Assembly (NCBI GenBank): GCA_934646815.1
Contig: CAKUEW010000002.1
Coordinates: 62,001 to 126,000, forward strand
Direction: 5' to 3'
Source: an uncultured Collinsella sp.
Lineage (GTDB): Bacteria; Actinomycetota; Coriobacteriia; Coriobacteriales; Coriobacteriaceae
Length of the DNA stretch: 64,000 nt
Part shown: in pieces, positions 1 to 9,148 of the stretch
How the letters are laid out: each line of letters opens with the position of its first letter
Numbering within the stretch: position 1 is the first letter of the stretch
Made by a program: the position numbers and the translations under genes
The notes under the pieces: generated by a model
Seen by the model: the letters and a program-made list of their open reading frames with translations, nothing else
What the model was told of the DNA's origin: nothing
Database searches by the model: none

Positions 1-40
1 TGACCTCGGTCAGGGTGCCGCCGGTGCTCTCGTCTGCCAC
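1..40 (-). CDS. Start of a further phage gene, cut by the left edge
   Basis: Only 13 codons are visible. A GTG codon overlaps by one base the TAG stop of the preceding tail gene, the tight coupling seen throughout this operon, and reads M-A-D-E-S-T-G-G-T-L-T-E-V. The rest lies outside the window. Downstream of tail-tip genes one would expect tail fibre, holin or endolysin genes, but nothing visible identifies the product. Confidence 0.4.
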   Translation of the reverse strand, partial: MADESTGGTLTEV

Positions 41-567
41 TAGGCATCATCCTTCCTCGATTTGACCGGCCCCACCAGCAGACGGTGGGCATCGGCGTCC
101 ACACTCCACTCGGCGATGCCGTAGCCCTCGATCTCGCCGAGCACCGCGTGGGCGTCGTCGACGGTCTGCGCGATCTGCGCCTTGAGCTCCTTGGCCTCGA
201 GCACGAGCGCCTGCAGGTCGCTCACGGTCGGGTCGCTGGGCAGCTGGCCGACCGTGAGCGACGGGCGCACGTGGAACGGCCACGGCATACGCACCGACTT
301 AAGTACGTCGGTGCCGCGTCGGCCCTCAATGCCGACCTCGACCTCACCGGTCTCCTTGAGCACCTCCCACGGCACGGGCCAGATGCCGCCGTCCCGCGCC
401 GGTGTGTAGTTGCCGGCCGCCGCAGCGAACGTCACCGTGACCTCGAGCCCCGTCCATTCCGGGTCGAGGTCGAGGCCGACCGCGTCGACGCCCTGCGTGC
501 CTTGGACCAGCTCGAGGTCGTCGCACGACACGGTGCGGTCTCGCACCTTGATCTTGTGTATCTTCAT
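40..567 (-). CDS. Putative phage tail/baseplate protein
   Basis: A 175-aa protein ending the visible tail operon. The first 95 residues look like a beta-rich domain (alternating VKVRDRTVS, LEVTVTF, VEVGIEG segments). A helical, probably coiled stretch follows near residues 110-145, then a short C-terminal beta region. This layout is common in receptor-binding or baseplate proteins that trimerise through a coiled coil. It starts with ATG 10 bases after the preceding small gene, behind an AGGAGG-type ribosome site. No family is recognised with certainty; the role is inferred from position after the tail-tip genes. Confidence 0.6.
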   Translation of the reverse strand: MKIHKIKVRDRTVSCDDLELVQGTQGVDAVGLDLDPEWTGLEVTVTFAAAAGNYTPARDGGIWPVPWEVLKETGEVEVGIEGRRGTDVLKSVRMPWPFHVRPSLTVGQLPSDPTVSDLQALVLEAKELKAQIAQTVDDAHAVLGEIEGYGIAEWSVDADAHRLLVGPVKSRKDDA

Positions 568-576
568 GTCCCTCCT

Positions 577-810
577 TTACGCGAGGATTCCGATCGCGGT
601 CCAGACCGGCGGTGAGCCGATGAGCACCGCCCTCTGCCCCACCTTGGCGCCCGAGCAGCCCGTGGTCATGCGCACGCCCTCTGCCACGCCGCCGCGCACG
701 AGTACCGACAGCGAGCTGCCGGTGACTGCCGTGACGTAGCCGTAGGCGATCTGCACCGATGCCCTGTCGGGCGGCTCAATCGATTCCAGGAGGTCTGACG
801 CCATGCTCAT
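577..810 (-). CDS. Small tail-operon protein, OB-fold-like
   Basis: 77 aa. After about 15 polar residues the protein is almost entirely short beta-strands separated by glycines (IAYGYVTAVTG, LSVLVRGG, VGQRAVLIG), which resembles a small OB-like barrel of the kind used in baseplate hubs. Its start overlaps the stop of the upstream tail-tip gene (ATGA), so translation is coupled. No catalytic motif is visible. Function is unknown; a structural tail role is inferred from context. Confidence 0.6.
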   Translation of the reverse strand: MSMASDLLESIEPPDRASVQIAYGYVTAVTGSSLSVLVRGGVAEGVRMTTGCSGAKVGQRAVLIGSPPVWTAIGILA

Positions 811-2405
811 GCCGCGCTCCTCTCGAACTTTCTCATCTCGATATTCATCGGGCAGGCCGTCTCGAACTTGAGCGTCTGCGTCCTGATACAGGTGTGGTCG
901 ACATCGATGTCGGCGCTCGCCAGGCGGAGGTTGCCCGCGTCGTAGACCGACACGGGGTCGTATGTGCAGGTGCAGTTCACCCTCTGGATGACGGACCGCC
1001 CGTCCCTGAGCAGCTCGGCGGCCTTGGCGTCGGCGGCGGCCTGGATGGCGTCATGGGGCCACGGCGTGGCCGTGGGGCCCTCCTCCACCTTCTCGGCGAC
1101 GACGACGGCCTCCCCGCCGGACTCCAGGTACACGTATCCGGCCGAGACCTCGCTGTAGTTGTCCGCGGGCGTCTCGGTCGCGACGATGCGCTGCCACTCG
1201 CCTGTGAGCGTCGCGTAATGCAGGTGCGGGCCGGCTGATAGGGACGGCACCCACCAAGCCTGCAGGCTCACGCGGGCGCCCTTCGTCCCCTTGATCCACA
1301 GGCTCTGCGTGACCGGTACGCCCTTCTTGAGCGATCCGACCCTGTCTTGGCAGAAGCCGATGCGCCCGCCGTCGCTCGCGACCTTGAGGCCGAAGAACAC
1401 GGCGGTCTGTGGGGAGCCCGGCACGTACACGGTGGAGATGGAGCCGTGACTGTCGCTCTGGCGGTAGGTCCCGCTCTCCTTGGTTCCCGAGCCGACCTGC
1501 ATCGCGGCGGCGCCGGAGAGGATGTTCGAGTCCTCCGTGACGCTCGTGGGTAGGTCGGACAGGTCGTAACGGGCGGTCACGCGCCGGCCGGTGCTCACGG
1601 TGGAGTACGGGCTGTCGGGGTCGTCGTCGACCGCCGTGCCTCGCACCGAGATGTCCTGGGACGAGAAGTCGACATGGACGACGTTGGCCACGTCGAAGGT
1701 GTCGCGCTCGCGGTCGAGCTTGAGCGTCACGCGGCAGTCGGGGCCCTCGACGTAGTCGAAGGAAACGGGCCTCTGGTCCGGCTCCACGTAGCGGCGGAAC
1801 AGCACGCGGCCGTACGGGTCGGTGTGCGCCGCGAGGAATCCGGCGGCTTCGAGCAGGCGGTTGACGGCGGCGAGTTTGGAGTCCGTGCGGTCCTCGTCGG
1901 ACGATGTCGTCGAGATGCCGAACACCCACGTCGAAGTGAGCACGGCGTCGCTCTCGTCAGCGACGACCTCCAGACCGCAGCTCTCGGCGATCTTCTTGGC
2001 GGCATCGACCATGTTGGTCCCGGCGGGGATCACGTAGGGACCGTCGAAATCGTCCTTGGCGAGCGCCCTGAGCCTGCCGTAGATGTCGGCGGCGCCGGTG
2101 GTGACCGCACCGTCCGCGCTCGCCTTTGGGGTGGAGACGTAGAAGGTTCCGAGCGCCTCCGTGCGGCTCTCGCCAGTCCACAGGGACGAGGCCTCGAGGT
2201 ACACGCGCAGGAGATCTGTGCCCAGGTCGAGCTCCCCGACATAGTCGATGCTCCCCTGTTCGAAGATGGCCGTGTCTTGGTTGCGCTCCACGCTTCCGCC
2301 GGTGATGTTGCCGAGCTCGGAGCCCTCGAGGCCGGTGGAGAGGCCGACCCTCACGAATCGGAAGTCTGCGTGGAATGGCTCCAGCCAAAACCTGTCCCTA
2401 GGCAT
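807..2405 (-). CDS. Phage tail-tip protein with carbohydrate-binding-like region
   Basis: 532 aa. The first 260 residues resemble the distal-tail/tail-associated hub family: an N-terminal beta domain followed by a section with the repeated hub-like pattern FRRYVEPDQRPVSFDY. Residues about 300-445 look like a jelly-roll carbohydrate-binding module (SLWIKGTKG, a WWVP aromatic patch, GYVYLESGGEA). The C-terminus has a CTCTYDP segment. It overlaps the fibronectin-repeat gene upstream by eight bases and the small OB-like gene downstream by four. Likely role: binding surface glycans at the tail tip. The carbohydrate-binding call is fold-level inference. Confidence 0.7.
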   Translation of the reverse strand: MPRDRFWLEPFHADFRFVRVGLSTGLEGSELGNITGGSVERNQDTAIFEQGSIDYVGELDLGTDLLRVYLEASSLWTGESRTEALGTFYVSTPKASADGAVTTGAADIYGRLRALAKDDFDGPYVIPAGTNMVDAAKKIAESCGLEVVADESDAVLTSTWVFGISTTSSDEDRTDSKLAAVNRLLEAAGFLAAHTDPYGRVLFRRYVEPDQRPVSFDYVEGPDCRVTLKLDRERDTFDVANVVHVDFSSQDISVRGTAVDDDPDSPYSTVSTGRRVTARYDLSDLPTSVTEDSNILSGAAAMQVGSGTKESGTYRQSDSHGSISTVYVPGSPQTAVFFGLKVASDGGRIGFCQDRVGSLKKGVPVTQSLWIKGTKGARVSLQAWWVPSLSAGPHLHYATLTGEWQRIVATETPADNYSEVSAGYVYLESGGEAVVVAEKVEEGPTATPWPHDAIQAAADAKAAELLRDGRSVIQRVNCTCTYDPVSVYDAGNLRLASADIDVDHTCIRTQTLKFETACPMNIEMRKFERSAA

Positions 2406-4725
2406 TGGGCTCCCTCCAGACCTCTCGCTTGGTGGTGAGGCTCACCCTGTACCAGCCAGGCGAGGACCTCGTGATGTTCGGAGACAGGCTCACGAATGCG
2501 CGCTCCCCGTCGTGGGTGCGCGCCCAGCAGTGCGAGTTGGCGAGGAACAGCGCCGAGACGCGCTCGATATCTTCGGCACGGACACCGAACTCCCAGTTCT
2601 CGGGCACGTTGAGCTTCCTGGAGGTGAAGCCCATCGGCAGGCCGCCCGGTGAGCCGAAGAAGTGGTACTGGACAACGTCGTGGTCGTAGCTGCGCGAGTA
2701 GACGGGGGGACCGCCCACCCCGACAGTGCCGGCGACGACCGTAGTCGCGCCAGCGTCGAAGTTGAAGGCGTAGCCGCGGCAGGCGCACGAGGTCTCGACC
2801 TCGGTCGTGGAGACCGTGCCGCTCGCGGCGTGGCCCACCGCGACGTAGGCGAACACCGCGTTGAGCGGCGGCAAGCGGTCGATGACGCTCTGGCCCTGTT
2901 TTAGGCCGGTCGCGAGCGTTCGGCGCGAGCCGTCCGGCAGCACGCGTATGACGTCGAAGGACTGGCACGGCGGCAGGTCGTGCAGCACGGCCTTGGTGCC
3001 CCTGATGGCGACGCCGCCGGTGAACCTGATGTTCCCGGACTCAGTCAGGGCCATCGGCCCTCGGAGCCGGTGGCCGTCGACGGCGTACTCCGACACCCCG
3101 TCGCGCACGGTGACGGTAGCGGCGTAGTCGGCGGAGTACGCGACCGAGACGATCGGTGCCGCGGGAACGAGCCACTCCGTCGCAAACGTTCTGGTGAACG
3201 TGGCCGTCAGGCCCGAGCCGCCGCGCACGGTGAGTTCCAGCGTGTATGACGTCTCGTTGCTCAGGCCCGTGGCCACCGAATACGTGCGAGCCGCTGCCCC
3301 GACCTCGATGTCCAGAACCAAAGCGGACGCTGAGGTGATTCTCAGGCGCTGGGAGGCGATGCCGGTCTCATCGGCGGCCTCCCACGCGATGCCGAGCGGC
3401 AGCTCGACGACCGTATCACCGTCTTCGGCCGGCGTGGTGAAGAACGCCTGCGGAGGGTCCGCGACGGTGAACGACGAGTACTGGCTCCAGGCGCCCCATG
3501 ACGGGTCCGAGCCCTTGGTGCGCACGCGCAGGCGGTAGGCCCCCTTGTCGGCAAGCACCAGGGATGCCGTCGAGGCTGCACCGGCGATGTCGGTCACTGC
3601 CGAGGCGCCGCCGGGCTTGACCAGCTCCACCTGTGCCGCGGTCTGGGCCGTGCCGTCCGGGTGGGAGCGCGACCAGGACACGGTCGCCGTCGCCCCGGTC
3701 GGGTAGGCCGGGTACAGGCCGGAGACCGTGGGAGCGTACGGCGGGCAGATCGTAGCCACGGCGTTGGACGCCGTCCACGCCGAGCAGATGGTGTCTCCGG
3801 CGTCCGCCACGGGCTTGTCGCGGTAGGTGCAAACCTCGTATACGACCCTCTCTCCGGCCACGGCGGCCGGGTCGGTCATGGACCAGACGCCCGGCTCCTG
3901 CTTGTCGGCGGAGAGGCTGCGGGAGATGTAGGTCTTCCCGCCGTCTGAGGTCGCGCGGACCTTGAAGCCGCTTATCCACCACGGGATGTCGGGGCCCCGC
4001 ACGACCAGCGAGACCTCGCCGTCGCCGGAGCGCGCGAGCGAGACCGACGCGGGTGGAGCCGGGGTCTTGAAGACTCGGACCTTGTTCGACATCTCGGACG
4101 TTCCGCCGCGCCAGCGTGCCCTGACGTCATACTCGTAGAAGTGGTTGGCGCTCGTCGTCGCGTCGCGCCAGTTGGAGATCGTCCCCTGGTTGTACGGGTT
4201 CTCGGTCGGCCCGTCATCGGTGTGGCGGTAAACGTTGACGCCCTCATAGTACTTGCGCGCCCCGTCGTCCGGATGGTTGACCCACTCGAGGGCGGTGGAG
4301 CCGTCGGTCGACTCCGTTACGACGAGGTCGGTCGGCGCGTCCGGCTTGTAGGCGGGGATCTTGGGGATGCCGGCGCTCTCGCCGCATGAGGTCACGGATC
4401 CGACGCCCCCGTAGCCGCCCACCGAGACGGACTCGGTGTAGGCCTCAACCCAGACTCCGTAGTCATCGTCCTTGCGGGCGGCATCGGTATAGTCGCTGAC
4501 GGTGACGGCACGCGCGCCGGAGTAAGTCGTGTAACCGTCGCCGCTCGCCCGCCAGACGCCGCCGACTTTGACGTGGAGGCGCACGCCGTAGTAATACCAG
4601 TCGCCGAAGTCGACAGCGGCGGTCCAGTGGATGCGCGCCGTCGAGTCGCTGATGTTCTCGACCCAGGTCGACAGGGAGACCCCGTAGTACTTGACGTTAT
4701 TTCGCTTTGTCTCCGCGTATGCCAT
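2398..4725 (-). CDS. Tail protein with tandem fibronectin type III domains
   Basis: 775 aa, placed directly after the tape measure gene, the usual place of tail-tip proteins. It contains several fibronectin type III-like modules, with typical starts such as PDAPTDLVV, PAPPASVSL and APIVSVAY at residues near 130, 220 and 500, and many conserved Trp/Tyr positions. FnIII repeats in phage tails are thought to give weak adhesion to cell surfaces. The start codon follows an AGGAGGGGG ribosome site overlapping the tape measure 3' end. No enzymatic motif is visible. The product is confidently structural; the exact name is uncertain. Confidence 0.8.
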   Translation of the reverse strand: MAYAETKRNNVKYYGVSLSTWVENISDSTARIHWTAAVDFGDWYYYGVRLHVKVGGVWRASGDGYTTYSGARAVTVSDYTDAARKDDDYGVWVEAYTESVSVGGYGGVGSVTSCGESAGIPKIPAYKPDAPTDLVVTESTDGSTALEWVNHPDDGARKYYEGVNVYRHTDDGPTENPYNQGTISNWRDATTSANHFYEYDVRARWRGGTSEMSNKVRVFKTPAPPASVSLARSGDGEVSLVVRGPDIPWWISGFKVRATSDGGKTYISRSLSADKQEPGVWSMTDPAAVAGERVVYEVCTYRDKPVADAGDTICSAWTASNAVATICPPYAPTVSGLYPAYPTGATATVSWSRSHPDGTAQTAAQVELVKPGGASAVTDIAGAASTASLVLADKGAYRLRVRTKGSDPSWGAWSQYSSFTVADPPQAFFTTPAEDGDTVVELPLGIAWEAADETGIASQRLRITSASALVLDIEVGAAARTYSVATGLSNETSYTLELTVRGGSGLTATFTRTFATEWLVPAAPIVSVAYSADYAATVTVRDGVSEYAVDGHRLRGPMALTESGNIRFTGGVAIRGTKAVLHDLPPCQSFDVIRVLPDGSRRTLATGLKQGQSVIDRLPPLNAVFAYVAVGHAASGTVSTTEVETSCACRGYAFNFDAGATTVVAGTVGVGGPPVYSRSYDHDVVQYHFFGSPGGLPMGFTSRKLNVPENWEFGVRAEDIERVSALFLANSHCWARTHDGERAFVSLSPNITRSSPGWYRVSLTTKREVWREPNA

Positions 4726-4728
4726 GCC

Positions 4729-7449
4729 CTACCCCCTCCTTGACCTGGACGAGCGCTTGACCTCGGCGATGAGCTCCTTGAGGGCGTGGGCGATGCGCTC
4801 GTCGACCTCAAGGAGGGAGCCGTCGATGTTGATGTAGTAGGTGTCGCCGCGCTCGACAATGCCGAGCCCGGCGGGAGCGGCGGATCCGATGGCCACCGAC
4901 CGCGCGCCCGCCGCGTCGGCGGCCGCGAACGAGACCGCCGGGACGTTGAAGACGTCCTCGACGCGGGCGAGCGCCTTGGACGCCATCGCGGCGGTGCCGG
5001 CGGACGCGGCGACGATGCTCTCGCCGAAGTCGCCCATGAGGGCGCGGCCGGAGTAGGTGGTGTAGCCGTGGCCGCTGAACGGACCCCACTTCGCGGGCGA
5101 GAACGGGAACAGGCCGCGGATCTTCTCGACCGCCCCGGACACCGACGACGTGACCGTGCCGACCGCGCTCTCGATGCCGGACTTGAGGCCGTTGAGGATG
5201 GCCTTGCCGGACTCGACGAGCCAGGACCCCGCGCCGGCGAAGAAGCCGGTGATCTTGTCCTTGATGCCGGTGACCGTGGTGTACACCGAGTCGATACCGC
5301 TCTGGGCGGCGCTCTTGATGCCGTCCCATATCGACGAGAAGGCGCTCTTGATGGAGCCCCACGTGCTCGACCACACGCCGCTGATCGACGACAGCACCGA
5401 CGAGATGGCGGCACTCACGGCCGAGATGTAGGACGAGACCACGGACTCGATGGCGCCCCAGATGGCCGAGGCCACCGATTGGATCCCCTCCCAGGCACCG
5501 GACCAGTCGCCGTCGATGATGGCCATGACGGTCTGGATGATTGCCTGGATGACGGACATCGTCCCCTGCACCATCGCCGACACGACCGAGAGGACGGACG
5601 TGGTGACGGTCGACATCACAGGCCACACGGCGTTCCAGATGGCCTGGATGACCGACAGCGCGGCGGTGATCCACGCCTGGATGAGCGGCATGGCGGTCTG
5701 GATGCACGTGAGCACCGACTGGATCGCCGGCATCACGACCGCGACGCACTGCGCCACGAACGAGATGACCTGGGCGACGATGGGGGCGGCCACCGCCAGG
5801 ACCTGCTGGATGACGGCTATGACCGTGCCGAGCACCGAGCAGATGACCTGGATGACCGGCGGCACCAGCGGGAGCAGCGCCTGCACGAGCTGGCCGATGG
5901 GGCCGATGACCTGCGCGAGCGCGGATGCCACCGACGACATGAGACCGGGCAGCGCCGCCACGACGGGCATGACCGCGGAGGCGATCTGCGCGCCGAGCGG
6001 GATGACCGCCTGGACCACGCCGACAACGGCCGAGCCGACGGCGGAGCGGAGCTCCTCGCTCGTGGCCATGAGACCGATAAAGGCGGCCGCGGCGATGCCG
6101 GCGGGCCCGGCGAGGGCAGACAGCGGCCCTGTGAGGCCGCCGAGCAGCCCTCCGAGGACCGGAATAGATGAGATGCCGGACGCGACGCCACCGGCGACGA
6201 AGGCGGCGAGCCCCGCGGCGGCGGGGGCGATCGCCGGAGCGAAGCCCTTGAGGGAGCTGCACACCGCGGTGATGCCGCCGGCGCCCTCTATCATCTGGTT
6301 TATCGCGCGCGCTATATCGGAGACCGTCGTGGCGAGCCCGTAGCCGCTCAGCGACGAGGCGATGTCCTCGAGCGGCAGCATGCCCGCGATCGCCGCGCCG
6401 GCGTCATCGGCGATGCCGCGCAGGCACCGCCCGAGGATGTCGACGTTGCGCGCCAGCTCCGAGACGGGCGTGTCGGTCGCCAGCATCCTGGACATATCGC
6501 CGGAGAACTCCGAGAGCGTCCCGCGGATGCCGGTGATGGCGCCCGCGATGGCGTTGCCGGAGTTCTTGATGAGGTCGGTCGCGCCCTGGATCGGCGCGGT
6601 GATGTTCTCCACGCCGATGGCGTCGATGCAGGCGGCGACCGCCTTGGTGACGCTGTTCTGCAGGTTGGCCATGGACGTGGCGATGCCCGCCGTGCCCGTC
6701 TTTGCCTGCTGGGCGAAGGAGTCGAACCCGGCGTACCCGTTCTTGTCGAGGGATATGAACGCGTCCTCGAGGTCCTCCACGCTCACCTTGTCGGTCTTGA
6801 GCGCGTTGTAGAGGTCGTTCGTGCTCGCGGTCGGCCCGAGCATCGACTTGGCGACCTGGTCCATCTGGCCCGGCATGGCGGTGACGATCGAGCGCCAGTC
6901 CTCCATCTCGGGCTTCCCCTTGGCGAGCACCTGGCAGAACTGCTCGAGCGCCGCCTCCTGCACCTGCGTCGACGCGCCGCCCGCGAGCAGCGCGTCGTTG
7001 AAAGCGAGCATGATGTCGGTCGCCTTGCCGACGTCCTTGACGGTCGGCACGATCTTCTGGACCGACGAGGTCATGGCGTCCAGGCGCGTGGGCAGGCCGG
7101 TGAGGTGGTCGCTCATCTTGTCGATGGACGAGGTCGCCGCGTCGGCGCCGTACCCCAGGCCAGCCATGACCTTGGGGAAGTTATTCATGGTGTCGACGCG
7201 GCTGATGGCCGAGTCGAGCGAGCTGCTGATGGCGGTGAATGCCTTGTCGGCGACCGCCGAGACGATGCCGGCGACGGCGCCGACCTTGGCGCCGACACCG
7301 GAGCTGAAGGCCGCGCCCGTCTTGGCGCCGGCCTTGGCGCCGATGCCCGAGCTGCCCGTGAAGGCGGCATCGAGCTGGCGGCTGATAGACGACGTGAGGT
7401 TGTCGAACTTCGGTGTCAGCAGCACCGAGCCTTTGGCCACGGTGGGCAA
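4729..7449 (-). CDS. Tape measure protein
   Basis: 906 aa. It sets tail length and is expelled during DNA injection. The N-terminal 120 residues are Ala/Gly/Ser-rich and helical. Residues about 120-330 carry the tape-measure segment with QEAALEQFCQVLAKGKPEMEDW. Long hydrophobic stretches follow at about 395-620, with many Val/Ile/Ala runs consistent with membrane-inserting helices. The C-terminal FPFSPAKWGPFSGHGYTTY segment is a classic tape-measure ending. It sits downstream of the tail chaperone frameshift pair, as in most siphoviruses. Confidence 0.92.
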   Translation of the reverse strand: MPTVAKGSVLLTPKFDNLTSSISRQLDAAFTGSSGIGAKAGAKTGAAFSSGVGAKVGAVAGIVSAVADKAFTAISSSLDSAISRVDTMNNFPKVMAGLGYGADAATSSIDKMSDHLTGLPTRLDAMTSSVQKIVPTVKDVGKATDIMLAFNDALLAGGASTQVQEAALEQFCQVLAKGKPEMEDWRSIVTAMPGQMDQVAKSMLGPTASTNDLYNALKTDKVSVEDLEDAFISLDKNGYAGFDSFAQQAKTGTAGIATSMANLQNSVTKAVAACIDAIGVENITAPIQGATDLIKNSGNAIAGAITGIRGTLSEFSGDMSRMLATDTPVSELARNVDILGRCLRGIADDAGAAIAGMLPLEDIASSLSGYGLATTVSDIARAINQMIEGAGGITAVCSSLKGFAPAIAPAAAGLAAFVAGGVASGISSIPVLGGLLGGLTGPLSALAGPAGIAAAAFIGLMATSEELRSAVGSAVVGVVQAVIPLGAQIASAVMPVVAALPGLMSSVASALAQVIGPIGQLVQALLPLVPPVIQVICSVLGTVIAVIQQVLAVAAPIVAQVISFVAQCVAVVMPAIQSVLTCIQTAMPLIQAWITAALSVIQAIWNAVWPVMSTVTTSVLSVVSAMVQGTMSVIQAIIQTVMAIIDGDWSGAWEGIQSVASAIWGAIESVVSSYISAVSAAISSVLSSISGVWSSTWGSIKSAFSSIWDGIKSAAQSGIDSVYTTVTGIKDKITGFFAGAGSWLVESGKAILNGLKSGIESAVGTVTSSVSGAVEKIRGLFPFSPAKWGPFSGHGYTTYSGRALMGDFGESIVAASAGTAAMASKALARVEDVFNVPAVSFAAADAAGARSVAIGSAAPAGLGIVERGDTYYINIDGSLLEVDERIAHALKELIAEVKRSSRSRRG

Positions 7450-7464
7450 GGGTTGATCACCTAC

Positions 7465-7848
7465 CTATGAGCGTTCCCCGAACAGCAGGGAGTCGACCTC
7501 GTCCCGACTCAGGTCGAGGCGGCGCGCGGCGGGCTCGGCGCCCCTGGGCTTCGGTCGCTTCAGGGGCTCGGGCTTTCTGCCCTTGCCCCCGGCGTTCTCG
7601 TAGCGAAGGAAGGAGAGGTTGTCGACCGCCAGGGCGAGCAGGTAGGCGTGCTCGTCCCAAGTCGCGCGCGGATCGATGCGCGACACCGTGCGCGACTGCG
7701 GCGGCAGCTGCCCCACGAGCGTGAGCAGGCCGTCGAAGTCGCCGCCGGCGAGGGCTTCGTCCAGGTCAATCGAATAGTACTGGCGAAGGTCCGCCTTGAG
7801 CTCGTCGCGCCCCTCGAGCAGGACGTCGACGAGCGCTATCAGTTTTTT
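7465..7848 (-). CDS. Tail assembly chaperone, -1 frameshift extension (DUF5361-like)
   Basis: About 126 codons open in the -1 frame relative to the upstream chaperone. No ATG or well-placed GTG occurs at the beginning, so it is best read as the T part of a G-T fusion made by -1 slippage at the AAAAAAC heptamer (7842-7848). The protein contains RQYYSIDLDEALAG, LPPQSRTVSRID and YLLALAVDNL, matching my memory of DUF5361 tail proteins. An internal GTG at 7716 could give a short 83-aa form. Fusion proteins of this type load on the tape measure during tail assembly. Confidence 0.75.
   Translation of the reverse strand, partial: KKLIALVDVLLEGRDELKADLRQYYSIDLDEALAGGDFDGLLTLVGQLPPQSRTVSRIDPRATWDEHAYLLALAVDNLSFLRYENAGGKGRKPEPLKRPKPRGAEPAARRLDLSRDEVDSLLFGERS
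7800..7848 (-). promoter_or_regulatory. -1 programmed ribosomal frameshift signal
   Basis: On the minus strand the slippery heptamer A-AAA-AAC (7842-7848) is in the correct phase (CTA AAA AAC TGA). Seven bases later GCTCGTCG (7834-7827) pairs perfectly with CGACGAGC (7807-7800), an 8-bp stem with a 19-base loop. Slippage by -1 avoids the TGA and enters the DUF5361-like frame. Heptamer, spacer and stem match the lambda G/T arrangement. Confidence 0.8.
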
Positions 7849-8336
7849 AGCTGGGCGGCCTCGATGAGCAGCTGCTCGATGCGCATGATCTCCTCGATGT
7901 CGTCGTAGCCCATCTTGGCGGTCACGGCCTCGGCAACGCGGTCCTCGACGTCCTCGCCGAGCATGGCGGTCATGTAGCCGAGCTGCTCGTCGATGCTGAC
8001 GCCCTCGTTGGCCTTCGAGGTGGCTTCTTCCTCGGTCATGCCCGAGCGGATCGCCTTCTCGTAGACGTGGTTGCGCTTCTGGGTCGCGCGCTGGGCGCTC
8101 GCGATCTGCTTGAGCACCTTGCGAGACTTGAAGCGGCGCATGTCGAGGACGTACTCGGTGCCCTCCACCACCACGGCCTTCTCCCAGGGCTCCAGTTTCT
8201 GGCGCTTCGCCGCCGCATCGAAATCGAGGATTGCCGGCTTGTAGCCCAGGTACTGCTCCTCCAGGTGCGCGCGCATGCGCTCCTTGGACTCGGCCATCTC
8301 TCGCAGCTGCTCCGGGGTCATTTCGTTGACGTCCAT
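7839..8336 (-). CDS. Tail assembly chaperone (gpG-like)
   Basis: 165 aa starting at ATG 8336 behind TAAAGGAGG; a longer open frame reaches back to 8408 but through a hairpin and without a ribosome site. The protein is acidic and helical (MTPEQLREMAESKERM, EEIMRIEQLLIEAAQLKN) and lies between the tail tube and tape measure genes, the standard place of gpG-type chaperones. It ends at the slippery sequence and TGA, so a fraction of ribosomes should continue into the next frame. Confidence 0.8.
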   Translation of the reverse strand: MDVNEMTPEQLREMAESKERMRAHLEEQYLGYKPAILDFDAAAKRQKLEPWEKAVVVEGTEYVLDMRRFKSRKVLKQIASAQRATQKRNHVYEKAIRSGMTEEEATSKANEGVSIDEQLGYMTAMLGEDVEDRVAEAVTAKMGYDDIEEIMRIEQLLIEAAQLKN

Positions 8337-8357
8337 GGTTCCTCCTTTATGTAGGCG

Positions 8358-8448
8358 CAAATGCTTGCGGTGGACGCTGCGGCGCCTACCGCGCAGCGCC
8401 CGCCGCAAGCATTTGGCGGGACGGGAGGGGCGGCAGCCCCTCCCTTTC
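8358..8448 (-). terminator. Two nested hairpins between tail tube and chaperone genes
   Basis: Arms CAAATGCTTGCGG (8358-8370) and 8403-8415 are a perfect 13-bp inverted repeat enclosing a second 7-bp stem (8375-8381 with 8392-8398). Next to it GGGAGGGGC pairs with GCCCCTCCC around 8423-8445. No U-tract follows on the minus strand. They may act as an attenuator or mRNA-protecting structure that keeps tail-tube mRNA more abundant than downstream messages. Confidence 0.55.
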
Positions 8449-8461
8449 GTCTGTTATCCGG

Positions 8462-9124
8462 CTAGGCCGTGACGGCCTTGGACTCCTTCTCAGCGGCATC
8501 GCCGTCGTGCTGGGCATCCGCGACCTGGGCCGCCTTGACGGTGTCGTAGATGGCGGTCACGTGGGTGTCGCCGGCGTCGTTGTAGGGCACGCACGTGATG
8601 GTCGGCGTGTAGCCGAGCAGGTCGGAGCTGTTGTAGGAGACGTCGTCTCGCTCGAACGCCTGGCCGATCGGGATGACGTTGCGCAGGACCTTGGTCGAGG
8701 AGATGACCGAGTCGAACGCGTAGGCGTGCGGGTCGGTGAAGTTGCGGTTGTGGTGGATGGTGACGGTCGCGCCGTCCTCCGTCACGTTGTCGTCTCCGTA
8801 GACGGTCTTGAGCACGGCCACGGACGACTGGATGAAGGTCACCTGCGCGGAGTCGGCGTAACTCGTGAGGTCGCGGGCGACCTCGGATCCGCCCCAGTCG
8901 TTATGCCCCTCGGAATCGGTGTCGGTCGTGAATGTCACGCCGTCCTCCGAGATGTAGCCGAGTGAGGCGCCGTTGTACTGTTTGATGAGCTCCTTGAGCG
9001 TCTTGGACGGGTCGGACAGGGCGGCGATGTCGGTGCCCGCCGGGAACACGGCGGCGTATCCGCCGGGGCGCCCCTTGGCTACGCCGACGGAGGCCTTGTC
9101 GAACATGGGGGTCTCATCGGACAT
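8462..9124 (-). CDS. Major tail tube protein
   Basis: 220 aa. Its size, its position between the tail-completion gene and the chaperone pair, and the pattern of an N-terminal extended arm (VGVAKGRPGGYAAVFPAG) followed by beta-strands fit the phi13/SPP1-type major tail protein family. The acidic, Ala-rich C-terminus (VADAQHDGDAAEKESK) could be a flexible tail. A perfect GGAGGG site precedes the ATG. The product polymerises into the tube around the tape measure. Confidence 0.85.
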   Translation of the reverse strand: MSDETPMFDKASVGVAKGRPGGYAAVFPAGTDIAALSDPSKTLKELIKQYNGASLGYISEDGVTFTTDTDSEGHNDWGGSEVARDLTSYADSAQVTFIQSSVAVLKTVYGDDNVTEDGATVTIHHNRNFTDPHAYAFDSVISSTKVLRNVIPIGQAFERDDVSYNSSDLLGYTPTITCVPYNDAGDTHVTAIYDTVKAAQVADAQHDGDAAEKESKAVTA

Positions 9125-9148
9125 GTGGCCCTCCTTCCTGTGGCGCGC

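Noticed and set aside
7465..7716. Independent GTG-started 83-aa gene
   Set aside because: The conserved domain begins well upstream of that GTG, in frame with the slippery site, so frameshift expression is the better explanation.
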